A stretch of 13,434 nt of DNA from assembly GCA_013335425.1 (NCBI GenBank), contig JAAXVQ010000007.1:5009-18442 (forward strand). The letters run 5' to 3'. Made by a program: the position numbers and the translations under genes. This document shows positions 1 to 6,439 of this stretch, one piece after another. The notes under the pieces are model-generated. The model saw only the letters and a list, made by a program, of their open reading frames with translations. It ran no database searches and was not told the origin of the DNA. Position 1 is the stretch's first letter. Every line of letters begins with the position of its first letter. The DNA is from Candidatus Firestoneibacteriota bacterium (lineage in GTDB: Bacteria > Oederibacteriota > JAAXVQ01).

Positions 1-243
1 ATTGATTTTTATAGAGATATAGAATTTTGCATGTTTTGTGTAAGTTTATTTTACTTTCTTTGAAACTATGCTATAATTTTTATGTGATGTTAATATTTGA
101 TTTTTCAAGTTATTGAGATATATTTAATGTACGGAAAGCGTTTGAGGAAACAATAAAAGCCGTAAATAACAAGCAGGGAGATTTATTGAAAAATTTTTCA
201 CCCGCGGGGTTGTCGTAATTTTTTCCAATGGGGAAATAGGGAA
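1..243. other. AT-rich leader region upstream of the gene block
   Basis: No gene is supported here. The first ~190 bases are strikingly AT-rich compared with the GC-rich coding DNA that follows, as expected for a promoter region. It holds a good sigma70-type promoter candidate (50-77), which would give a leader of roughly 160 nt before the first start codon. An 8-bp palindrome (CCCGCGGG, 201-208) lies near the start codon, but I attach no function to it. The reading frame of the first gene has no in-frame ATG, GTG or TTG in the ~45 bases checked upstream of position 244. Confidence 0.6.
50..77 (+). promoter_or_regulatory. Candidate sigma70 promoter with extended -10
   Basis: A perfect -10 hexamer TATAAT lies at 72-77, preceded by TGC at 69-71, giving the extended -10 form TGnTATAAT. 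A -35-like hexamer TTTACT (4 of 6 matches to TTGACA) lies at 50-55 with a 16-bp spacer. Transcription would start near 84-86. It is the only strong promoter-like site I noticed and is well placed to drive the whole block. This is pattern recognition only; AT-rich DNA gives chance matches, but the full extended -10 makes this better than average. Confidence 0.5.
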
Positions 244-1299
244 ATGACCAAAAACATTTTTCTCAAAGGTTTGCTCGCGGCGGGTTTGAGTTTGGGTTGC
301 TTTTCCCAAGGCTCGGCCGTGGAAAACAATTACCAAGTGAGCGAAAGCTCGGGTAAGTTGTTGGAATTTCCCGTGGGTGTGCGCGCCTCCGGCATGGGCG
401 GCGCTTTTGTGGGTGTGTCGGACGATGTCAACGGGATTTTCTGGAATCCGGCCGGCCTGGCGCAGGTGGGCGATCTCGAACTCAATCTTGGGTATACCAA
501 TCTATATTCCCTGATCACCTTGGAGTCCTTGGTATACGGTCAGCCCTTTGCCGGCGGCGTCATTGCCTTGGGGGTTAATTATGCCGATTACGGACCTGTG
601 GAAAAATTCGGCTTGGATGAACATCAGAATCCGATTCCCTTGGACAGCTCCCTGACGCCTCACGCGCTTTTCGGCAATTTGGCTTGGGCCACCTCCCTGA
701 GCAAATATTTTTATTTGGGTGTGGCCGTCAAGGCATTGCAGGAAAATTATGAAATTGAAAACCGGACCATGGCGGCCCTGGATGCGGGCGCCTATTTTAT
801 AACCGGGATTCGCGGATTGAAGTTGGGCTTGAGCGCCCAAAACCTGCAAATCCCTTATATGAAGGGGTCTTTGCCGGTGGTGCTCCGCGCCGGGATGTCC
901 TACCTATTGCCCACCGTATGGGACCAGGATCGTTTCACGGCGGCGGTGGATTTCAATTTGCCCACTGTCAGCGCCGCCAACACGGCGGTGGGCGCGGAAT
1001 ACTGGATTCAGGATATCTTCGCTTTGCGGGCCGGGTACGGTTTCAGCGAAAAACGCCAAGATGACCGGTTGTTGGGTTTTTCAGTCGGCGCCAGCATTAA
1101 ATTCTACTTTGTACAAATCGATTATGCTTTTCTGCCGAATTCGGAATTAGGCGATACGCATCGCATTTCCCTGCTGACCCGCTTTGCCGGTCAGAGCCGA
1201 AAGAGCCAAACGAGCCAAACGAGCGAGTTGGAGAAAAAGAACGAGGGCAAGAGCGCACCCAAACGATATTTTTATCAATATTTGTTTTCGACCGAGTAG
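244..1299 (+). CDS. PorV/PorQ-like outer-membrane beta-barrel protein
   Basis: A 351-residue protein. Residues 1-25 form a signal peptide (Lys3/Lys8, a hydrophobic stretch, then QGSA before Val26). The family hallmark follows at ~45-72: GVRASGMGGAFVGVSDD, then FWNPAGLA. This is the conserved start of PorV/PorQ (UPF0164, FadL-like) barrels. The rest alternates short amphipathic strands and turns, and the barrel seems to close at RISLLTRF (Phe314). In T9SS bacteria, PorV binds the C-terminal domains of exported proteins in the outer membrane; that role is inferred here from family and neighbours. Unusually, a 37-residue charged, Ser/Gln/Lys-rich tail follows the barrel, beginning with small repeats (SQT SQT). 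The start is ATG 244; GGGGA at 230-234 is a modest ribosome binding site. A lipoprotein reading around Cys19 was considered but the lipobox is poor. PorV versus PorQ versus generic transporter cannot be settled from sequence alone. Confidence 0.85.
   Translation: MTKNIFLKGLLAAGLSLGCFSQGSAVENNYQVSESSGKLLEFPVGVRASGMGGAFVGVSDDVNGIFWNPAGLAQVGDLELNLGYTNLYSLITLESLVYGQPFAGGVIALGVNYADYGPVEKFGLDEHQNPIPLDSSLTPHALFGNLAWATSLSKYFYLGVAVKALQENYEIENRTMAALDAGAYFITGIRGLKLGLSAQNLQIPYMKGSLPVVLRAGMSYLLPTVWDQDRFTAAVDFNLPTVSAANTAVGAEYWIQDIFALRAGYGFSEKRQDDRLLGFSVGASIKFYFVQIDYAFLPNSELGDTHRISLLTRFAGQSRKSQTSQTSELEKKNEGKSAPKRYFYQYLFSTE
1194..1220 (+). repeat. 9-bp tandem repeat in the barrel gene tail
   Basis: Three head-to-tail 9-bp units occur: GAGCCGAAA (1194), GAGCCAAAC (1203) and GAGCCAAAC (1212), followed by a partial unit GAGC. 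The last two units are identical. They encode an SRK/SQT/SQT run just after the predicted end of the beta-barrel, in frame. A unit of nine bases keeps the frame if copies are gained or lost. Confidence 0.7.
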
Positions 1300-1338
1300 G
1301 GAGCGCGGAACCAAGGCAGGTCGGGTTAAAGGCGGCGC

Positions 1339-1353
1339 GAAGGCTGCGCCTTC
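1339..1353 (+). other. Small hairpin in the intergenic gap before the NHL gene
   Basis: GAAGGC-TGC-GCCTTC can form a 6-bp perfect stem with a 3-nt loop; an alternative pairing GGCGC (1334-1338) with GCGCC (1346-1350) competes with it. It ends 5 nt before the ribosome binding site of the next gene. There is no U-run after it, so it is not a standard intrinsic terminator. It could tune readthrough or mRNA stability between the barrel gene and its neighbour, or be chance. Confidence 0.3.
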
Positions 1354-1358
1354 AAAAC

Positions 1359-1364
1359 GAGGTG
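1359..1364 (+). promoter_or_regulatory. Ribosome binding site of the NHL gene, fixes the start
   Basis: GAGGTG sits 6 nt before ATG 1371. The in-frame GTG at 1362 lies inside this Shine-Dalgarno sequence and would have no site of its own, so ATG 1371 is the better start. Confidence 0.75.
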
Positions 1365-1370
1365 AACGGC

Positions 1371-4300
1371 ATGCGCATCAGAAAAAGCGCGGCAGGCATA
1401 CTGACGCTCTGGGCCGCTTGGTTGCTGTTGGACGTCGGCGCCGGCGCCGTGACGCAAGTGGTGACCTCGGCGGGTTTCGGCAGCGGTGACGGCGGGTCGA
1501 TACCGGCCTGCACGTTCTATGTGCCCACGGACGCGGCGCGTGACGCCGCGCAAAACACCTACATTGCGGACTCGGCCAATCATGTCATCCGCCGGGTGGA
1601 TGCTTTGGGAACCGTTTCCACCTTTGCCGGCACGTTCGGGGTGGCCGGCACGTTGGACGGAAACGGCACCGCCGCCCGGTTCAATTCGCCCAAGAGCGTG
1701 GTGGCGGATGCCGCCGGCACGACACTCTTTGTAGTCGACACCAACAACCACAGCATTCGGAAAATTGTCCTCGCCACCGGCGCCGTGAGCACGGTGGCCG
1801 GTCGGGGCGGCGTTTCCGGGTTTATCAACGGCAACACCACCAATGCGCGCTTCTACATGCCCTCGGATTTAGCGGTGGATGCCACGGGCAACACCCTCTT
1901 TGTCGCCGATACCGGCAACCATTGCATCCGCGTCATTTATTGCAAAAATCCCATCAACACGGTGATCGCCTCCTTTGCGGGCACCAACCAAGGGTATCTC
2001 AACGGCAACGGCACCAGCGCCAAGTTTAATGCGCCCTGCGGCGTGGTGTTGGAGCCGGCCGGCAATACGCTCTATGTGGCCGATACCAACAATCACGTCA
2101 TCCGCCAGATTGCCACCTTCGGCAGCAAAACCGTGACGACGGTGACCGGGCAACCTGCGCTGCCGGGTTACGCGGAAGGCGACTCCACTACTGCGGTCTT
2201 TAATTTTCCGCGCAGCCTGGTGGTGAACGCCGCCAACAATCTGCTGTATGTCTCCGACACCGCCAATCATACCCTGCGCCGCATTGATTTGGCTTCGCCC
2301 GGCAAGACGACCGCCTTCGTAGCCGGCGTCGCCGGCAATACGGGCAATGCCGACAGCTCCGACGGGACCGGGGCTACGGCGCAGTTCAACCTGCCCATGG
2401 GCTTGGCTTTGGATGGAACGGATATCTACGTGGCCGATTCCAAAAATGACGCCATTCGGAAAATCACCCTGGCCGCGGGCGAGGTTACAACCTGGGCGGG
2501 CGGCCCCGGCGACGGGCGTACGATTCCGAACTGTTCTTTCCGTCTGCCTTCCCGTCTGTGCCGGGATGCGGCCGGCAATCAGTATATTACCGATGCCGAC
2601 AATCACACCATCCGCAAGATTGCCGCCAACGGCCTGGTTTCCACTTTCGCGGGTCAAACGGGGATTTCCGGCAGCGTCAACGGAACCAGTTTGACGGCGC
2701 GCTTCAACTTGCCCAAGGGGATTGCGCTCTTTGGGACCACACTCTATGTATCGGATTCGGAAAACCATACGCTGCGCACGATCGATACCACGACCGGCAT
2801 GGTGGCTCTTTTGGCCGGCGCGGCCGGGGTGACCGGCACCTCCAATGCGCCTGCACGTTTTTTCAACCCCCAAGGTTTGGCCGTCTCGCCCTCGGGGCAG
2901 TTTCTCTATGTGGCCGATACCAACAACCACTGCATTCGCCGGGTGGATTTGGCCGGGAACACGGTGACCACGGTGTTCGGCAGCACCAGCCGGGCTTCGG
3001 GGTTCATCAATGCGTTGGGTACCAGTGCCCGTTTCAATGCGCCCGCCGATTTGGCGATTGATGCCGCGGGCAATACGCTTTATGTGGCCGACAGCGGCAA
3101 CCATGTGATTCGGGGCATCAATTTAAGCACGGGTTTGGTCAGCACGGTGATCGGAGCCGAGGCCAATCTCAGCAATCCCCAGGGCGTGACGGTGGGTGAT
3201 GGCTTTATTTTCTTCTCGGACGCTTCCAAGAACAACCTCTTCATTTTTGATCCGATCCGTCATTTTGCCGTTAAGTTGGCGGGTCTGGACACAGCGGGCA
3301 TGGCCGACGGTGATTTTGGGTCCGCGCTTTTCAACTTCCCCATGGGGTTGGCCTATGCGCAGGGGCAGCTTTTCGTGGCCGATGCGTTTAACCGGCGCAT
3401 ACGTCGTCTGGACAGCCTTTTTGAAGTCAGGGACATTCAATTGACCCCGGTGTTAAACAATATTTTCATTGCCTCGGCACCCACACAGCAGGTGCTGCAG
3501 ATTGCGCCCACCATCAGTGGTCAGGACACTTTGCAAGCCATTACGGTTTCAAATTTGGCGGGCACGGCTGTGGCGCCGGGGGACATCAAAGCCGTAACGG
3601 CTTGGTTCCAGGCCGGTGGGGGCGTGTTTAATCCGGAAACGGCAGTTCGTCTCGGAGCGCTGACTTTGACGGGGGACAACCATACGTGGAGTTCGGGACC
3701 GGGCGCCTACAATCAGCTTATGTACCAAAACGCCGCTATTTATATCACCGTCGACATCAGTGAGGTTCCGACCGCCTCCCGGACTTGCCAATTCGGCGTG
3801 CCTGCCGGCGGATTGATCTTTGCTTCCGGAACCTGGCCGGCCGCTCCGGTGGTCAATACCTTCTATCAGACGCTGGCCCCGGCCGATGTGACCTTCGCGA
3901 TTTATCATGAAAATCTCCTCCCGGCCACGGTCGTTAAAGGGCAGGCCCGGGTGGAAGCCTTGAAGTTTCAGTTCACCAATGCCCTGCATTTCGATTTAAC
4001 GATTTCGGCGTTGAAACTTAATCTCGAAGACCGGGACGGCAATTCCCTGGCGGCGGCCGCCGCGCTTTCCAACGTACGGGCGGAAGGCGAAAACGGCGCT
4101 GTCTACAGCACGTTGAGTTTGCCGGCGGGGCCGGAGAGTGCGTTTGTATTGAACTTTTCCAGGCCCGTAAACGTACCGGGGGGTAAGTCCGTCGTGCTTA
4201 AAATCACCTCGGACATCAACTCGGCGGCCACGGCCGAGTCCTTCCGGTTCAAGCTGGCTTCGGCGTCGGCCGTGAACCAGGGAACCGTCAAATGCATGGC

Positions 4301-4667
4301 TGCGGCCAACGACGCCACCGGCTTTCCCATGGTCAGTGATTATGCGCACGTCGAAAAGGCGGATTTGTCGGAGAGCTACTCCAACTACCCCAATCCGTTT
4401 CAACCCCCGAAGCAAGTGACGCATATCAAATATTATCTGAAAAAACCGGCAACCGTCCAGGTCACCCTTTGGACTCTGACCGAGGACAAGGTGTTGAACT
4501 TCATCACGGACGAGCAGCAGGGGGTGGGCTTCTACCGGAAGGATTGGGACGGGAAAAACGGGCAGGGTTTGCTGGTGCAAAACGGTGTTTATCTTTGCCG
4601 CTTATGGCTGCGTTACACCGACGGCACGCAAGAGCTCATCACGCGAAAAATCGCCGTGGTTCGCTGA
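1371..4667 (+). CDS. Secreted NHL-repeat double beta-propeller with FlgD-like C-terminal domain
   Basis: A 1098-residue protein. It starts with a signal peptide (MRIRKSAAG, then a hydrophobic core ending near GAGA). Residues ~30-683 hold about 12 NHL-type blades, each with a variant of LYVADTNNHVIRRI followed by a VSTFAG-like strand and an ARFNxPxG loop. The eleventh blade is degenerate (FFSDASKNNLFIF). Residues ~36-46 (GDGGSIPAC) and ~380-389 (GDGRTIPNC) begin two similar halves, so the protein probably has two six-bladed propellers made by duplication. A beta-sandwich region of ~300 residues follows. Residues ~1003-1098 are a FlgD Ig-like/T9SS-type tail: YPNPF, a WDGKNGQG turn, then NGVYLCRLWLRY and a basic end. 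NHL propellers usually bind proteins, peptides or glycans; no catalytic motif was seen. Export and surface anchoring through the tail is inferred, helped by PorV-like genes on both sides. Confidence 0.85.
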   Translation: MRIRKSAAGILTLWAAWLLLDVGAGAVTQVVTSAGFGSGDGGSIPACTFYVPTDAARDAAQNTYIADSANHVIRRVDALGTVSTFAGTFGVAGTLDGNGTAARFNSPKSVVADAAGTTLFVVDTNNHSIRKIVLATGAVSTVAGRGGVSGFINGNTTNARFYMPSDLAVDATGNTLFVADTGNHCIRVIYCKNPINTVIASFAGTNQGYLNGNGTSAKFNAPCGVVLEPAGNTLYVADTNNHVIRQIATFGSKTVTTVTGQPALPGYAEGDSTTAVFNFPRSLVVNAANNLLYVSDTANHTLRRIDLASPGKTTAFVAGVAGNTGNADSSDGTGATAQFNLPMGLALDGTDIYVADSKNDAIRKITLAAGEVTTWAGGPGDGRTIPNCSFRLPSRLCRDAAGNQYITDADNHTIRKIAANGLVSTFAGQTGISGSVNGTSLTARFNLPKGIALFGTTLYVSDSENHTLRTIDTTTGMVALLAGAAGVTGTSNAPARFFNPQGLAVSPSGQFLYVADTNNHCIRRVDLAGNTVTTVFGSTSRASGFINALGTSARFNAPADLAIDAAGNTLYVADSGNHVIRGINLSTGLVSTVIGAEANLSNPQGVTVGDGFIFFSDASKNNLFIFDPIRHFAVKLAGLDTAGMADGDFGSALFNFPMGLAYAQGQLFVADAFNRRIRRLDSLFEVRDIQLTPVLNNIFIASAPTQQVLQIAPTISGQDTLQAITVSNLAGTAVAPGDIKAVTAWFQAGGGVFNPETAVRLGALTLTGDNHTWSSGPGAYNQLMYQNAAIYITVDISEVPTASRTCQFGVPAGGLIFASGTWPAAPVVNTFYQTLAPADVTFAIYHENLLPATVVKGQARVEALKFQFTNALHFDLTISALKLNLEDRDGNSLAAAAALSNVRAEGENGAVYSTLSLPAGPESAFVLNFSRPVNVPGGKSVVLKITSDINSAATAESFRFKLASASAVNQGTVKCMAAANDATGFPMVSDYAHVEKADLSESYSNYPNPFQPPKQVTHIKYYLKKPATVQVTLWTLTEDKVLNFITDEQQGVGFYRKDWDGKNGQGLLVQNGVYLCRLWLRYTDGTQELITRKIAVVR

Positions 4668-4672
4668 GGAGG
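4667..4672 (+). promoter_or_regulatory. Ribosome binding site overlapping the NHL gene stop
   Basis: A perfect AGGAGG begins on the last base of the upstream TGA stop (4665-4667) and lies 5 nt before ATG 4678. This fixes the start of the barrel-TPR gene and suggests translational coupling to the NHL gene. An in-frame extension upstream into the NHL gene has no comparable site and would bury the signal peptide. Confidence 0.85.
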
Positions 4673-4677
4673 ACCGG

Positions 4678-6366
4678 ATGAAAGGCAGTTGGCTCGGGGT
4701 GGCAATTTTTCTCCTGGGGACGTGGCCGGGAGTCGGCAACGCCGGAGTTTCCGACTCGGCGGGCACGGAATCGCCGTTTGAGCTCGGCTTGGGCGCGCGC
4801 GCTTTGGCGCTGGGCAAGGCCTTCACGGCCATTGCCGATGATGCCACTACCGTTTATTGGAACCCCGGCGGTTTGGGGCTGCTCAACCAGAAGGAAGCCG
4901 CCGCCTGTCATGTGTTTTTAAACGAAGGCACACTTTACGACACGCTGGCGTATGTGCATCCGGTGTATGAAGTCGGTACCGTGGGGTTGGCCGGGTTGCA
5001 CATCCAGACCGGCGGCATTGAACGCCGCGACGATCATGATTACCTCCAAGGTACGTTTGACTACCAACAATCGGAAGGGCTGATCGCTTTGGGCCGGGAA
5101 CTTTTTCCGGGTTTCGGCGCCGGGCTCACGTTTAAAGTGGAGCAGCAAATCCTGGATACCTACCAGGCCACGGGCTATGGCATGGACCTGGGTTTTTTGT
5201 ACAGCCCTCACAAAACTTTTTCCGTCGGCCTGATGCTCCAAAATGCGATGCCGCCGCAGATGCAACTCAAAGAGCCGGTGAGCATGCTGTTGAATGCACG
5301 CTTGGGAACGGCTTATCGGTGGGTTGTGGATAAGTCTGAAAATAATGTGGTCTTATTTTCCGTAGAGGTGGAAAAACCCGGTTATGACCTCTGGCTGCTC
5401 CACGGGGGGATGGAATACCGGATCTTTCACATCCTTTCGCTGCGTGCCGGGTGGGACCGGGACCGACCCATGGGGGGAGTCGGTCTGGCATTTAAGGGGT
5501 TGGCTCTGGATTATGCGGTGACGTATCGGGAACTCAGCGGCACTATGCACATCGCGTCGCTGAGCTGGCGCTTCGGTTTACCGGTGGAGGAATTGGAAAA
5601 GGCGCGGCAGCAGAAGTTGACGGAAGAGATTTTTAAGGACACCACCCGCGCGCAGTTCCAGCAACATCGCAATACCGGCGTGGCCGAGCTTAACCGCGAG
5701 CATTACCTCAACGCCGCGAAGGAATTCAAGCAAGCGCTGGGTTGGCAAGCGGATGCGCAGACCCAGGCGGAGTTGGCCCGGGCGCAAAAGCTCAACGACG
5801 CGCAGACCGCACGCCAATATTACCAGCAGGGCTTGGACAAAGCCCAACACGGGCAGGGGTTGGAAGCCTGGGCGATGTTCTCGGAGGCCGGAAAGCTCAA
5901 TCCCGCGGATGTCGGGGTGCAAACCCAGTTGCGGGCGCTCAAGGAACAACTGCTGGACCGGGCCAGAAATACTTTCTTAAAAGCCAAATATAAAAAATTG
6001 CGGGCGCATTTTGTGGCGGCCCTGAATGACTACTTGGAGGGGCAATATGCCAAGGCCGCCGGCGGTTGGCAGGCGGTGCTGGAAGCAAAGCCCGATTATC
6101 CGGAAGCGCGTGATTATCAGCTGCAGGCCCGGCAAGCCCTGTTGCGCCAGCAAACGATGATCACGGCCATAGACCCGGCGCAGGACGCGAAGGTGAAAGT
6201 GAAATTGGCCGAAGCCTTGGCGCTCTACGACCATCGTCAAATTAAGGCGGCGCAAAATTCATGGCAGCAGGCGCTGGCGTTGGACCCTTCCTGTGAAACC
6301 GCCCAGCTGGGCCTGGAGCGGACTGAGTTGCTGTTGAAAACCTTGGAGCTGCAGGGCGTGCCTTAG
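4678..6366 (+). CDS. PorV/PorQ-like outer-membrane barrel fused to a C-terminal TPR region
   Basis: A 562-residue protein. Residues 1-22 are a signal peptide (MKGSWLGVAIFLLG to GNA). Residues ~37-66 carry the PorV/PorQ hallmark (GLGARALALGKAFTAIADD, then YWNPGGLG), and strands continue to SLSWRFG (Phe299), where the barrel should close. Residues ~300-562 are different: a helical, Gln/Ala/Lys-rich region with about four TPR-like units (~332-365, 382-415, 447-480, 511-545), with typical endings such as FKQALGWQ, LEAKPDYPEA and WQQALALDPS. Such a tail would lie in the periplasm and could bind partner proteins or cell-wall components. Many PorV/PorQ proteins stop at the barrel, so the fusion is notable. 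The gene is coupled to the NHL gene before it and lies 73 bp before the DUF11 gene. A role in exporting or mounting these neighbours is inference; the barrel and TPR calls rest on visible motifs. Confidence 0.85.
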   Translation: MKGSWLGVAIFLLGTWPGVGNAGVSDSAGTESPFELGLGARALALGKAFTAIADDATTVYWNPGGLGLLNQKEAAACHVFLNEGTLYDTLAYVHPVYEVGTVGLAGLHIQTGGIERRDDHDYLQGTFDYQQSEGLIALGRELFPGFGAGLTFKVEQQILDTYQATGYGMDLGFLYSPHKTFSVGLMLQNAMPPQMQLKEPVSMLLNARLGTAYRWVVDKSENNVVLFSVEVEKPGYDLWLLHGGMEYRIFHILSLRAGWDRDRPMGGVGLAFKGLALDYAVTYRELSGTMHIASLSWRFGLPVEELEKARQQKLTEEIFKDTTRAQFQQHRNTGVAELNREHYLNAAKEFKQALGWQADAQTQAELARAQKLNDAQTARQYYQQGLDKAQHGQGLEAWAMFSEAGKLNPADVGVQTQLRALKEQLLDRARNTFLKAKYKKLRAHFVAALNDYLEGQYAKAAGGWQAVLEAKPDYPEARDYQLQARQALLRQQTMITAIDPAQDAKVKVKLAEALALYDHRQIKAAQNSWQQALALDPSCETAQLGLERTELLLKTLELQGVP

Positions 6367-6424
6367 CGGTTTGTCGGCAAGGTTTGTTGGGGGCATCCCG
6401 GTCTGCCTCGGCGGAAATTAGGGA

Positions 6425-6430
6425 AAGGAG
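6425..6430 (+). promoter_or_regulatory. Ribosome binding site of the first DUF11 gene, fixes the start
   Basis: AAGGAG lies 9 nt before ATG 6440. The in-frame TTG at 6431 directly abuts it with no spacing, so ATG 6440 is preferred; it also gives the cleaner signal peptide. Confidence 0.75.
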
Positions 6431-6439
6431 TTGGGCCGC

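Noticed and set aside
244..321. Lipoprotein signal for the first barrel (Cys19)
   Set aside because: The residues before Cys19 (S-L-G) do not fit the lipobox well, and a normal signal-peptidase I site (GSA) follows a few residues later, as expected for a barrel.
1300..1370. Intrinsic terminator between the first barrel gene and the NHL gene
   Set aside because: A short GC hairpin is present (1339-1353) but there is no U-tract after it, and the next ribosome binding site follows at once.
1869..3104. Long open frame (about 411 codons) on the minus strand opposite the NHL gene
   Set aside because: It mirrors the codon bias of the repetitive NHL coding strand; its product is Arg/Gly/His-rich with no recognisable domain, no plausible ribosome binding site was noted, and the + strand protein is unambiguous.
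4585..4677. In-frame N-terminal extension of the barrel-TPR gene into the NHL gene
   Set aside because: It would place 31 residues before a clear signal peptide and ignores the perfect AGGAGG positioned for ATG 4678.
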